Part shown: positions 54,481 to 64,000 of the stretch, in pieces
Position numbering within the stretch: position 1 is the first letter of the stretch
How the letters are laid out: every line of letters begins with the position of its first letter
Source of the DNA: Flabesymbios commensalis
Lineage: Eukaryota > Annelida > Polychaeta > Terebellida > Flabelligeridae
NCBI GenBank assembly: GCA_964017125.1
Contig: OZ024908.1
Location: 87,133,664-87,197,663 of the forward strand
Direction of reading: 5' to 3'
DNA length: 64,000 bases
Notes under the pieces: model-generated
Databases searched by the model: none
The model's input: only the letters and a program-made list of their open reading frames with translations
What the model was told of the DNA's origin: nothing
Position numbers and translations under genes: made by a program

Positions 54481-55060
54481 CATCACATTTTTTTGTAATT
54501 TCAGATGAAATAATTGTCGTACAAAGGTGGAGGTTTATAAAAATGGGATACAATGTTTGATTTCCTGTAAAGCTTGGAATTTATGAGTTTGATCAACCCA
54601 AGAGTGAAGTAGGAATTCATGTTGCAAGCTTTTATTATAATTTTTCAATGTATACATATATAGTTTGCACAACTTGCTCATTTTGCGCAATAACTTTTAT
54701 GCATAATAATGAGGTATATAGATCAGCAGATCAAGTGTAGAATATTGCATGAGAGATTTTGATTCAATGACTTCATAGGAATCTTCTAGGTGATGTTATA
54801 AAATGGATGTTTTATAGTAGGCTCAGCCTCATAAAAAGTCAAGTTGAAAGTTGTGCAGATGAACTGCTTTCATGTGTTAGTGACACTTATTCAGGTCGGA
54901 TCATTAGAAGCTCTTCAAACCTCCACCATTATAAATCCACTTTAGGATCGTCGACCCATATATAATGGTGCAGTGTACTCGATGAATGATCTGTATTGTA
55001 TTCTAAAAGCACGGTTATATCGAGGAGAGATAACACTAATGTAAGAGTGAAGCCTGATCC
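54481..55060. other. no gene seen
   Basis: AT-rich sequence past the likely 3' UTR end. Confidence 0.4.
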
Positions 55061-55062
55061 CA

Positions 55063-55168
55063 AACAGCAGGCGTTGACCCAATGTCGGCCTAATGTTTGG
55101 CAGCGTCTCCGACGCTGGCCAAACATTAGGCCGGCATTGGGTATACGTCATGGTGTTTGCTTGTGTGT
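55063..55168. repeat. PAL1 palindrome, nearly perfect
   Basis: CAATGTCGGCCTAATGTTTG and CCAAACATTAGGCCGGCATT around GCAGCGTCTCCGACGCTGG. Confidence 0.9.
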
Positions 55169-55305
55169 CATGGCATGCAGGGTTTATCAGTCGTGGTGAG
55201 TGGCTATTGTTAGAGATGAAGTGCGCAGATTAAAGTGGACATCGTGCGACCAACACACGTCACCAGCTGATCATTCAGACATAGGGATCCCCCTGCATCG
55301 CCCGT

Positions 55306-55321
55306 CCCCCCCCCCCCCCCT
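55306..55321. repeat. poly-C tract
   Basis: Run of about 15 C. Confidence 0.8.
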
Positions 55322-55332
55322 CCTTAAGTTAA

Positions 55333-55543
55333 CCCTTTTAAACCCATGCGATGCATCAATTTTCATCTCTAAAGAATGAGTTAATTTCAACGAAAATTCT
55401 CGTGGAATTGTTTTACAAATATGTTTTTTTTCCAATTTCAACCCATTTCAATCATCTTCATCCACTACAAGTCGAGAATTGTGACAGCAATTCGCGGCCT
55501 GTAGTGGATAAAGATGACAATGGTAAATTCAGGCTTGCAAGAG
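55333..55543. mobile_element. TH4 element
   Basis: CCCTTTTAAACCCATGCGAT to AGGCTTGCAAGAG; TTAA 55329-55332 and 55544-55547; hairpin at right. 211 bp. Confidence 0.9.
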
Positions 55544-55989
55544 TTAATCCAACGGCTGAGACAATTTTTCCTCAAAAAAGACAATATATTATATTCAAAT
55601 AGAAGCCAAAACGTAAAGTTTGAATTCCAGTTTAAATGGGAGAGTAATTTAATGGTGGTCGCCCTTCTCCCCCTCTCTCTTTTCTGATACAGCCCCCACG
55701 TAGATCCACACTACGGCCACACAATCATATCTACACGCATCAGTTGTAACTAAGGCATCGCTTCTGACGTCATCTCACCTTGTTTGACCTCGTATGACCT
55801 TCCACCTTGTTTGACCTTCCTCGTATGACCCTTTCACTTCGCGGTACATGTATACACCTAAATGTCTACTAACTAGCCACATTTATAATGCATATATTGT
55901 ACATTTTTGAATCATTGGCACGGTTTGATTAATATTTCATGAGATTTACCCCCGACATTGTTTATCTTGTGTGTCGATTTGAATGTTTA

Positions 55990-56095
55990 AGAGCAAACAC
56001 AATACAATTACCCAATGCTGGTTTAATGTTGAACCACCGTTTTCAACGCTGGTCTAACATTAACCCATCATTTGGTCAACGTTTCTGGTTTGCCG
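55990..56095. repeat. PAL1 palindrome
   Basis: CAAACACAATACAATTACCC and AACGTTTCTGGTTTGCC ends; centre ACCGTTTTCAACGCTGG. Confidence 0.8.
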
Positions 56096-56109
56096 AGTCC
56101 GGGGACCAA

Positions 56110-56215
56110 TAAGAGTCCCTAATATACTACCTTTAAAAGTCGAAAGGCAGTATCTGCTTACTTTACAAGTGAGCAGATACTGCCTTCTGACTCTGCAGAG
56201 CACTGTACTATCTTG
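56110..56215. repeat. PAL2 palindrome
   Basis: AAAGTCGAAAGGCAGTATCT, GCTTACTTTACAAGTGAGC, AGATACTGCCTTCTGACTCT. Confidence 0.85.
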
Positions 56216-56572
56216 TCAAGAATGAACATTAGGATCAGTTATGTAGGGTAAAAACACAAAATTTCTATATTATGAATGTAATTATAATTCTGTTTATATT
56301 AATGTGGTAAAATCTGAACAATTTTGTGAACCTTTTGTCCAAACTTTTCATCACCAACGTTCAGTTTTGTAAGATGAATGCGAGGATATAAAAGGATATA
56401 TAAACTTATAAAAGTGGACTCCTCTAACTAAACATTAGTATTCTCTTTAAGAATGCTGATAAAATGTTGTTTTTTCACTTTCCCTGTGGTTCACCGAACT
56501 TATCGTCAACACCGCTCATTATAATGTGTATATAATATGCTCATGGTCGCTAAGCAACCAGCAACTGAACAC

Positions 56573-56648
56573 GAGACTTTGAGCCAATGTTGTTTTAATG
56601 TTGGACCAACATTAAACCAACATTGGATCAACGTCTTGTTTGCTGGCC
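56573..56648. repeat. PAL1, short
   Basis: ACGAGACTTTGAGCCAATGT, ATGTTGGACCAACATT, GGATCAACGTCTTGTTTGCT. Confidence 0.75.
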
Positions 56649-56741
56649 TGCAGCTTATTGCAATTTAAGGAAGAAGCAATGATGATATATACTGTAGCAT
56701 TAACATTATGTGTTGACTGTTTTGCTCTAACATTTTTTTTG

Positions 56742-56747
56742 AATAAA
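56742..56747 (+). promoter_or_regulatory. second poly(A) signal AATAAA
   Basis: An alternative downstream signal, 3.8 kb past the basigin stop. Use not shown. Confidence 0.25.
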
Positions 56748-57049
56748 TTATGTAAATGAACCCATACTTATAATAAACCATTATTACATAATATTGGTGT
56801 TACGTTTTGCATTACTACATTACAATATCATATCTTTAACTGAAAATAGTTTGATTTCCCAAGCTTATTTTTTCAAGAAAGTATGTTATATTCTAAACTC
56901 TGTACATGCTATTGATGCATAAAATAATGCCTATCTGACAGATTTACATTAATTCATCACTACCTTTTAAAATTGGGATTTTTTTTCTTTGATTTAAAGA
57001 AATTTACTTCCAGATTTTTATATCTCGCTTAGTTTTTATTATGTTGCCG

Positions 57050-57700
57050 CTTTAACCCTTTGTATGCTGAAGTTTAATTTTACTTTTTTGTGTATTTCGG
57101 GACAAAGAAAAATCCAATAAATTTCTGACAAGAGTTTTTTATTTTTAGCCCGCTTTTCAATTGAGAAAGGCGGGCAATTTCAATTGAAGTTCGTCGTTAA
57201 CATTTACTTGTGGGCACGATAACTTGAAAAGTTTGTTTTGTATCCTTCCCAAATCTGTTACAAAAATCAAGTTTAATAATGGTTGAAGAAAAAGCAAAAT
57301 GGCAGATTTATTGTGATTTTACGTCAATAATTTGACCTTGTGGGCACGATAACTTGAAAAGTTTTTTATGTATCTTTCGCATGTATTTAGTAATGTATTT
57401 TACTAATGACCAGTTCTCAGACAAATTCAATATTTTTTGACAAAAATTCAAAATGGCTATTTTATTACGATTGTTCTTATTTCACGTCATTTATTTGACC
57501 TTAAGGCTCAAAAACTCAAAAAGTTTTCATGTATCCTACCCGAATTTGTGATGCACGTTGCTAATCTCCAGTTCTCGGAGAAGTTAAATATTGGCTGAAC
57601 AAAATTCAAAATGCCCGATTTATTGTGATTTTTGGCATTTTACGTAAATTGTTTGACCTTGTGGGCGCGATAGAGTTCAATAATGGCGGAGGGCTATTGT
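57050..57700. repeat. degenerate tandem repeat, about 165 bp x 3
   Basis: Units share CTTGTGGGCACGATAACTTG, TATCCTTCCCAAATCTG, ATTCAAAATGGC and TTATTGTGATTTTACGT. A unit of this family sits in the TH2 at 50487-50937. Confidence 0.65.
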
Positions 57701-57847
57701 CGAGTGCGCTCTTCTTTTCATATTTGACCATCCACACAGAAGTCGACATACTTGGCAACTAGGCGTGTGTCTTACTCGTTACAACTAAACGTCTCTTGAG
57801 GTACTTCACAATAGACCTTTATCTGACCGTACAGACAGATCATTATC

Positions 57848-57862
57848 CCCCCCCCCCCCCCA
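57848..57862. repeat. poly-C tract
   Basis: Run of about 14 C. Confidence 0.8.
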
Positions 57863-57984
57863 CCTCTAGCTGCACCCCTGACGTCATCTGAGAGGTTGTG
57901 ACGTCAATGGACACCTAGACATGCTAGAGTGAGACTTGATGAGATATGTCAATGACGGTCATCAGGACAATGAAAACCAATCAG

Positions 57985-58082
57985 GCGAACACAAGACGCT
58001 GGGCCATAGTCGGAATAATGTTGGGCCAGGGTCGTAGACGGTTGTCCAGCATTATTACGACGTCCCTGTTTTGTCGCCAATG
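57985..58082. repeat. PAL1 palindrome
   Basis: CAAGACGCTGGGCCATAGTC, AATGTTGGGCCAGGGTCGTA, AGCATTATTACGACGTCCC. Confidence 0.75.
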
Positions 58083-58264
58083 TGACCGCAAATGTATATG
58101 ATTATATTTATTGGCCGCATGATATAAAAAAAGATTTACATCAGTGATAATAAATATTATATGCTTACCAGTATTATACTTATATATATTTTATCCCTTT
58201 AAGCTCACTCGTGGTATTTATGCACCAACAATGGCATATTTTAAACTAAACAGGTAGTCAGAGA

Positions 58265-58975
58265 CTGCAAACCTTCGCCGCAGTGATTGTGTATTGGATC
58301 CGGATCGTAATCCAGATCATCTGTGGGGTTAGCGTCTCACCGTCCGTAACTGCTCGGCTTTTCCCGATCATTGACGAGTGACGGGGACCGCCAAGCCTCG
58401 TTCTAACTAGACCACGCCACGAAAAGCGCGCCTATAGCGAGGCGCACCATTCAGTTAAATCAAAGCCACTGAAGCGGGCGGACATACCGTCATGAGCTCA
58501 GGGGCCTAGCCGCATGGCACCGATCGCTGCGCTCCGCTTGGGAACTGTGTGTTATATGAATATCTAGACTTCAATAAAGTGAGAAATACCTGAAGAATGA
58601 TTTAATAAGCATTTTTTAATCCCATCGTCCGGACGGAGGAGTTAATGGAAGATGGTGGAGCGTAAACCTTCAACATATTCATGTCGGCAACACGATCGAT
58701 CCACCACCCCCCCCCCCCCCCCCAGACATCCACAAAATTGTATGAATTGTTCCTTGGCCCAAGATGCAAATATTTGAACAAAATTCTGGAATCGGATCGT
58801 ATTCCGGATCATTCCCAAAATTCAACTGTTTCTAACTTGGCCCGAGACACACCTCTGGTAAAAGTTTCATGAAAATCCGTTCATCACTTTGTAAGTAATC
58901 ATGCTGACGGACGGACGGATCGACAAAGAAACCAACATGACCAAAAACATAACAGAGCTCCTTTGGCGCAGGGAA
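58265..58975 (+). repeat. composite interspersed repeat
   Basis: Left: CCTTCGCCGCAGTGATTGTG and GGATCCGGATCGTAATCC. Right: GGAATCGGATCGTATTCCGG, GTTTCATGAAAATCCGTTCA and GACGGACGGACGGATCG then ACATAACAGAGCTCC. The closing part matches a tail known from many invertebrate SINE/LINE repeats. A GC-rich 300-bp part and a poly-C tract interrupt it. Confidence 0.5.
58707..58723. repeat. poly-C tract
   Basis: Run of about 16 C after CCACCA. Confidence 0.8.
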
Positions 58976-59034
58976 TAGAATTGATCTAATAAAAAATGGT
59001 ATAATCCGTCAAAATAAGATCACTCTGACCCAGC

Positions 59035-59140
59035 AGGCACCATACAGCGACCCAGTGTTACCTCAATGTTGGCCCACCTTTTACGACGTTGGCCTAGCAT
59101 TGAGCCAACCATGGGTCGATGTATTGTGTTTGTTGGAGAG
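59035..59140. repeat. PAL1 palindrome
   Basis: CCCAGCAGGCACCATACAGC, CAATGTTGGCCCACCTTTTA, GTATTGTGTTTGTTGG. Confidence 0.75.
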
Positions 59141-59265
59141 CTTTAATTTGGGATATCATGTTTGCATATTTTATAAACCCATGATATTTGTATTCACCCC
59201 GGATGAGATTTTCACCCGAAGGCGAATACAAATGAGAATAGATAATTGGGTGTGGGGTGAGCTAA

Positions 59266-59506
59266 CCCTTTCAACGCTGGATTAATTTTGTTTAAATCAT
59301 GAAAACCAAAGGGTTTTAATCCATTCGAAAGCATGATAAATTTCTTAGTTAGTTCTTTCTGATTCATTTGAATACCTGTGTTATGGGTCTACGACAATTA
59401 GTAATATTTTTATTTTTACAGTGCGGGGATCGACTTTTGTCGTCAGAATCTGAATTCTACAGACGTCAAATTCCTACGACTAAAGTCGATCCCCGCGCTG
59501 TAAGGG
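59266..59506. mobile_element. TH1 element, complete
   Basis: CCCTTTCAACGCTGG to CGCGCTGTAAGGG; CTAA 59262-59265 and TTAA 59507-59510; hairpin at right. 241 bp. Confidence 0.95.
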
Positions 59507-59643
59507 TTAAGCCCCCCTCCCCCGGGTAGGTTATAAGCCCCCCACCAACACACACACACATACCCTAACTGCAAGCCTGACAAAGTGTGGATGTGAGTGA
59601 AAACATGATCACAGCTACAGGCCCACTACTACTGTGCATATAA

Positions 59644-59785
59644 ATGGTAAACACAAAACATTTGTAGGCCTATAACATTGATAGAACGGCAGCCCAACAT
59701 CTTCGACGTTAATTGGTTCAACATTGTATAAATAATATCGGAAATGCATGCATTTCTGATAAGATGCAAATGTTTTGTGCTCAGG
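59644..59785. repeat. PAL1, longest copy
   Basis: GTAAACACAAAACATTTGTA and AGATGCAAATGTTTTGTGCT; centre AACATCTTCGACGTT. Confidence 0.75.
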
Positions 59786-59957
59786 CCTATGTATATTTTC
59801 ACACTGCACCACCCTGGGAATAAACAAAGCAATCGACACCACAACTGGATCTTTACCTTATCAGTGTCTTCCAGGTAGCCTATAGAGATTACTAGATACA
59901 GGCTACAACACATACAAGTCACACATCAATAAGCCTATCGTATAGAATAATGTCGCT

Positions 59958-60044
59958 GAACGTCAGCAATATAGGCTATAGTACCACATCAACTGGATGA
60001 TTAGCCTATATCTATATAGTTATCTTGATTAGATATTTATATGT
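59958..60044. repeat. duplicated segment, copy 1
   Basis: AACGTCAGCAATATAGGC, then AGTACCACATCAACTGG and TCTATATAGTTATCTTGATT, repeated at 61562-61660. Confidence 0.8.
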
Positions 60045-60094
60045 CTTCTACTTTTGTATTTGGTATAATAGTCTATTAAATGAAATAAATGGGG

Positions 60095-60258
60095 TGTTAG
60101 GCTACCAATCGGTCACGGAGGCTCCCCACAATATTGAATTTTACGAGTGAGCGGGGAAAAAACATCTTGTTTCTTTGAAACTTCAATGCCAGAGTGGGGC
60201 TAGAACCCATGATCTCTGACTTTCTAAGCAGGCAGATTTAACCACTACACCAGGGCCC
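60095..60258 (-). mobile_element. tRNA-derived SINE
   Basis: Minus strand: box A CTGGTGTAGTGGTTAAATC (about 60235-60254), box B GGGTTCTAGCCCCAC (about 60193-60208), then CAAAGAAACAAGATGTTTTT and GCTCACTCGTAAAATTCAAT. Same family as 3950-4312. Confidence 0.75.
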
Positions 60259-60305
60259 CCGCCCTTGAATGATAGCTCTGCTATATATTTAACATAATAA
60301 ACATA

Positions 60306-60352
60306 TCAAGCGTGAATTTACCATTGTAATCTTCATCCACTACAAGCCAGTA
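60306..60352. mobile_element. TH4 hairpin-arm fragment
   Basis: AAGCGTGAATTTACCATTG, then ATCTTCATCCACTACAAGCC. Confidence 0.7.
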
Positions 60353-60669
60353 AGATGGGGAAGAGTTCGAATCTGTTTCAAGGTTTTATTGACCGTGAAA
60401 ATATCAGCCTTGACATATTGGTCATTTATCATTATTTTATTTATATATACATGTGTATGTATATATATTTGATTTGACTGTAGCGCTAATCACTTATTTT
60501 CGCAGTTTTTATCATTATCACTAGAAAATATTTAATGCGCTATAATGGCCTATAAGCCTATATGATGCAGATGATATGGATCTAAATATGTTTGCAACAC
60601 CGGAGCCTTAATAAAGTTACTAAAACGATACAAATTAAAGCCTTTAATCACCCACTAAGAATCGAGTAG

Positions 60670-60768
60670 CGACCGCCCAAAACGTTGGCCTAATGTTTTT
60701 TTAATTCTGGGCCACCATAAGTGACGGTGGCCCAGAATTAAAACAAGTGGGCCAATGTTTTGTGGCTC
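60670..60768. repeat. PAL1 palindrome, nearly perfect
   Basis: AAAACGTTGGCCTAATGTTT, TTAATTCTGGGCCACC with GGTGGCCCAGAATTAA, and GGGCCAATGTTTTGTGG. The inner 16-bp arms are perfect. Confidence 0.85.
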
Positions 60769-60884
60769 GGCACTGCACGTCTCGGTGATTGCACATCTGT
60801 GAACCGTGTATAAGATCTGTACATTGACCTACCTTAAGTGAACTTGACCCTTTAGCTCTAGATCGGTCAGCGGTATTTTTCATC

Positions 60885-61030
60885 CACTTGGATCTGTACT
60901 GAGAAATTTCCGTTTTATATTTGTTATATATTTTTCACGGAACTTCACGAAGCTTCACGGTACTTTTCTTTTTCGAGGAACTTTTTCAGTTTCATGGTAC
61001 TTGCGGAATTTCCATTTTCATGTGGATAAG
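60885..61030. mobile_element. TA-2-like remnant
   Basis: TTTTTCACGGAACTTCACGA and CATGGTACTTGCGGAATTTC recall the TA-2 inner repeats. Ends not found. Confidence 0.35.
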
Positions 61031-61270
61031 GAATACATGAACAGCAGAAAAATCAAGTCTTTTGTTTTCCAAATATCTCATAATGTGGCTCATTAATTTT
61101 CACGAACTTGTTAATTTAATTTAACAAGTTTAGTGCATTTATGATTGACTAGGAATAGTCGAAAAATACCTGAATAATATTTTAGCTGGTATCCCCCAAC
61201 CGCTGCTCTTTTCGATTCTAAGATATAGCCCCTCAGTTTTTTCCCCGATTCAATATTCTGTGAAACGCAG

Positions 61271-61278
61271 TGACGTCA
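61271..61278. promoter_or_regulatory. CRE palindrome TGACGTCA
   Basis: Full CREB/ATF site inside GTGACGTCACCGG, about 45 bp before a TATA box. Confidence 0.5.
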
Positions 61279-61318
61279 CCGGAAACCGTTTTGAATGGGA
61301 ACTCGGTGAAAATATAGT

Positions 61319-61326
61319 TATATAAG
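61319..61326 (+). promoter_or_regulatory. TATA box, candidate promoter
   Basis: TATATAAG with a CRE upstream. A start site near 61350 is expected. Confidence 0.4.
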
Positions 61327-61349
61327 ACCCCTTCCTCCATACTTCATTG

Positions 61350-61415
61350 TATTAGCTAGCTCGGAGACAAAAATGGAGGTCAAGGCTATTGAGTTTCACA
61401 GAATAGGCTACTAAC
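61350..61415 (+). other. candidate first exon of an unknown gene
   Basis: After the TATA box, followed by a strong donor GTAAGTATAG at 61416. It contains ATG at 61373 with 13 codons (MEVKAIEFHRIGY) before a stop, so it would be a 5' UTR exon with an upstream ORF. No downstream exon was recognised in the remaining 2.5 kb. Confidence 0.3.
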
Positions 61416-61484
61416 GTAAGTATAGTAGGCTGCATGCCTTTAAATAATCTAAGTGCATTTATTTTTCACGCCACCTACTTACTG

Positions 61485-61530
61485 ATGGGTAGACGATGGC
61501 TCAACATTGGGTCAGCGTTTGCTGTGGGTA
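61485..61530. repeat. PAL1 fragment
   Basis: ATGGGTAGACGATGGCTCAA and CATTGGGTCAGCGTTTGCT. Confidence 0.6.
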
Positions 61531-61561
61531 CATGTCCACATACGCTTTCATGGGGTTATCA

Positions 61562-61660
61562 ATACGTCAGCAATAAACTATATATAAGGGGTCTATCATA
61601 AATAGTACCACATCAACTGGCTGATTATATCTATATAGTTATCTTGATTAGATATTTATA
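61562..61660. repeat. duplicated segment, copy 2
   Basis: ACGTCAGCAATAAACTATAT, then AGTACCACATCAACTGG and TCTATATAGTTATCTTGATT; partner at 59958-60044, same direction. Confidence 0.8.
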
Positions 61661-61779
61661 TGTTTTGTCCAAGTTTTTTTAGGCGCAAAGGTTTTTTTGT
61701 TATCTTTCATTAGATTTAGGTTTTTTTTACTAATAATAAACAGATGTCATAGCGACCTAAGACAGGCCACATACTTAAC

Positions 61780-61873
61780 AACACGAGACGTTGAGCCAAT
61801 GCTGGGCTGGCGTTGCGGACGTTGGACCTATATTTAACCAGTATTGGGTCAACATCCAATGTTTTCTGTGGAG
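61780..61873. repeat. PAL1 palindrome
   Basis: ACACGAGACGTTGAGCCAAT, GGCTGGCGTTGCGGACG, GTATTGGGTCAACATCCAAT. Confidence 0.75.
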
Positions 61874-61925
61874 AGACCATTAATACATTAGCCCATCAGC
61901 CTGTATGTGCATAAACGTGGCCCAT

Positions 61926-62023
61926 GCATTCATTTATTCATTATTTCATTCATTCATTCATTCATTCATTCATTCATTCATTCATTCTTTCATTCATTCA
62001 CTCATTCATTCATTTATTCACCA
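61926..62023. repeat. (ATTC)n microsatellite
   Basis: About 23 tetranucleotide units with a few changes. Confidence 0.95.
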
Positions 62024-62175
62024 CAAAGTATAAGCACATGATTATATGTCACACAAGTGCAACGTGTGTATCTATATTGTGAGTAAAATTGAATGAAATT
62101 AATTTAACACATGACGGCAAAGCATGTTCAGATTTTGTGTATGCTCGGATATTTACCGTGTCAGATTACCTTTAA

Positions 62176-62541
62176 AGGGACATGCCCACGCTAAAATCAT
62201 CAAAAAATCAGTGATTTTATTTTGGCTTCTTAATATGACCATGTGATGTAAACATGTCCATAGACTAGAACTGCAATTTTGTTTAATTTTCGTGCCGCGC
62301 ATTTAGGCTAGATATAGAGACGAAATTCCTGATTTCTAATTATTGACAACCATGTCAAAAATAGGAAATACGGGAATTTTGTCTTTATATCTGGCCTAAC
62401 TGGTGAATGCGCAGCAGAAAAAATTAAAAAAAACTTTTGCATTTCCAGTCTATGGACATGTTTACATCATATGGTCATATTAATTAAGGAGCCAAGAAAA
62501 AATCATCGATTTTTTGATGATTTCAGCGTGGGCTTGTCCCT
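62176..62541. mobile_element. PAL3 long foldback element, complete
   Basis: Ends AGGGACATGCCCACGCTAAA and TTTCAGCGTGGGCTTGTCCC pair. TTAA (62172-62175, 62542-62545) borders it within TTTAAA, suggesting TTAA use. 366 bp; arms pair over most of the length. Confidence 0.85.
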
Positions 62542-62559
62542 TTAAATTATAAAGATAAT

Positions 62560-62830
62560 TATGTTTCGTTATCTTTCGATTGCTAGGGGATAACACTCAT
62601 TGCCGCGCTTGTGCACAATCAGTGATAGTTGGTATGTTTACGTTAGGAGTCGGAATACGGATAACCGGCCTGCGGACAGTCACTGGCATAAATGAGCATG
62701 TGTGTAGGCCCTACGTAGGCACTACGTGATGTTTAATAAGTCAGAAGCTGTTATCCTCTCTGATCTTTTGTGCTGCTAGACCTGTAATATACATTTTCAA
62801 ACAAGTTCAATCATCCTCTGTAGACCTGTC
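62560..62830. other. no feature seen
   Basis: No recognised element. Confidence 0.4.
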
Positions 62831-62835
62831 ATGCA

Positions 62836-62888
62836 GATACTCTTTCTAACATGGTGTCGTGCGTGATACTCTTTCTAACATGGTGTCC
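62836..62888. repeat. direct repeat, 24 bp x 2
   Basis: GATACTCTTTCTAACATGGT and GTC recur 29 bp apart. Confidence 0.8.
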
Positions 62889-62954
62889 TGCTTTCTAATG
62901 GGCCGTCATGATATCATGGAAACGAAATGTTTCTTCTCCGTCCAGTCGCGTAGA

Positions 62955-63027
62955 GATTCATTTCCATTTCATCCATTCATCCTTTCATCCTTTCATCCAT
63001 TCATTCCTTCACCCATCCACTCACTTA
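62955..63027. repeat. CATY-rich simple repeat
   Basis: CATCCATTCATCCTTTCATC units of 4 bp with changes. Confidence 0.8.
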
Positions 63028-63121
63028 TGGAAGCATCTTTACAAAAGCCCTTTGTGGGGCTCCCTCGCATGTATGTATTATGCCTATTTATAACACCCTA
63101 ATTGATGTAAATGTACTTAAC

Positions 63122-63196
63122 CCTGTCAGGACTGTAAGGTCAGACTGTAATCTGACGTCTATAGACGTCAGATTATGACATCTAAAGTAGATCCCA
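63122..63196. mobile_element. TH1 hairpin fragment
   Basis: CCCTGTCAGGACTGTAAGG, then ATCTGACGTCTATAGACGTC palindrome and CTAAAGTAGATCCC. TTAA at 63118-63121; body missing. Confidence 0.75.
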
Positions 63197-63199
63197 TTC

Positions 63200-64000
63200 A
63201 ATTTTTCATTCAATTTTGCCAATGTCTGTTTTTCATTATTTTTTTCGTCGGTGTATCATTATTGTCTATATACGCCCCTACATGAACCTGTGACAGTAAC
63301 CGGTATGGAGAGAAGGTTCTATGTATAGGCATCAGTGAAACCTCACAATGGTACTCAGTCATCAGCCATTTAACGCTATACATAGACATATGTAAAAATA
63401 AGATATTTAAAAATATATGACTGCTTGAGACTGGTGATAACTATTGATTGTCAATAATGACGAGGGATTGAGTGCATGACTACTGTGCAAACATTATGAC
63501 CTTCAGATATCATACCCAGGGGCGGATCTAGCTTTTCATTGACCGGGGTTCACTGTAGGTAGGTCGGGGTGGTTTGCGAGGACATTTTTTTTATTTAAAA
63601 ACACCTTCTCTTGTGATCTAAGGTATATTGGCCACTGTTTGTCTCCCAGTGTGTCACCAGTTCATAAGGAAACCTCTATATACAATTATGATTTTTTTAC
63701 GACGGGGTTTATTCTGTCGCGATATTGCCACGATTGTGCAGAAAGCGATGTAAAGCATTATTCACTTATTCACACAATAGGTTAACATCCCCATTAGTAA
63801 TACAAGACTTACCCTTTTAATTATGGTCAATCGATTTGAACCCCATGGCATGGATGATTAATGGATCATTATGAAGTCAAGATTGACAAATTGTTTCGAT
63901 TGATTTCATTTACAGCCCTACCTCCATTTCATACATCATTTAATACCGAGGGCTGATCCAGAACATTGAAAAGGGAGTGGGAGATCCGATTAAAAAAAAT
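63200..64000. other. no gene seen
   Basis: Contains two starts of a GGGGCGGATCTAG / GGGCTGATCCAGA-type repeat near 63523 and 63949. No coding motif. Confidence 0.4.

Noticed and set aside
60165-60258. Functional tRNA gene (also at 4235-4312 and 5880-5962)
   Set aside because: Box A and B are present, but acceptor stems do not pair and SINE bodies or ATT tails follow.
61373-61414. 13-codon frame as a peptide gene
   Set aside because: Stops before the donor; better viewed as an upstream ORF of a possible 5' UTR exon.

Overview
The window is animal nuclear DNA, AT-rich, with intron-split genes, and is dominated by short non-autonomous transposable elements. The proteins and repeat types suggest a marine invertebrate, perhaps a deuterostome (hemichordate, echinoderm or lancelet grade), but the sequence alone does not fix the species. 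I saw no rRNA, CRISPR array, LTR element or viral gene.

Three host genes are supported. (1) 401-559 (+): terminal exon of a gene ending in a ricin-B-like lectin repeat, probably a polypeptide GalNAc-transferase. (2) 32449 down to 21574 (-): nine coding exons of the G-protein beta-5 subunit GNB5. They join in frame to 351 codons and stop at a splice donor, so the last about three residues lie in an exon I did not find. (3) 36611-52928 (+): eight exons of a basigin/neuroplastin-family membrane glycoprotein with signal peptide, three Ig domains, a transmembrane helix containing a Glu, and a short basic tail; 389 residues. GNB5 and the basigin gene are divergent, with start codons 4.2 kb apart. 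A candidate promoter with first exon of an unknown gene lies at 61271-61415.

Most of the rest is mobile-element debris. About 60 copies belong to five short families, called here TH1 to TH5 (TTAA-hairpin). Each is about 165-270 bp, starts CCCTT, ends AAGGG, sits between TTAA sites, and carries one long palindrome near one end only. The TTAA duplication is shown by nested insertions whose empty target can be read in other copies. This is piggyBac-like target use, but no transposase is present. TH1 is the commonest (25 copies). TH2 and TH4 share a hairpin tip, and TH3 and TH5 share a whole hairpin, although the flanking sequences are unrelated. In TH1 the hairpin end always points to the 5' side of the host transcript: all copies from 14.6 to 30.3 kb face one way and all from 33.7 to 52.7 kb face the other, with the switch at the divergent GNB5/basigin start region.

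Other repeats: about 22 copies of a 70-140 bp near-perfect palindrome (PAL1, termini CCAGCAAACAC) concentrated at 54-62 kb; a second palindrome family (PAL2, three copies); a long foldback (PAL3, two copies); TA-flanked Tc1/mariner-like elements (TA-1, TA-2, TA-3); a 616-bp hAT-like element with an 8-bp target duplication in a GNB5 intron; a decayed LINE at 9.98-13.09 kb interrupted by a 794-bp TTAA element; tRNA-derived SINEs; and several minisatellites.

Region by region: 0-21 kb is the GalNAc-transferase end followed by repeats, the LINE and possibly the GNB5 3' end; 21.5-32.5 kb is GNB5; 32.5-36.6 kb is the divergent intergenic region; 36.6-54.5 kb is the basigin gene with its 3' UTR; 54.5-64 kb is a repeat-rich intergenic region.
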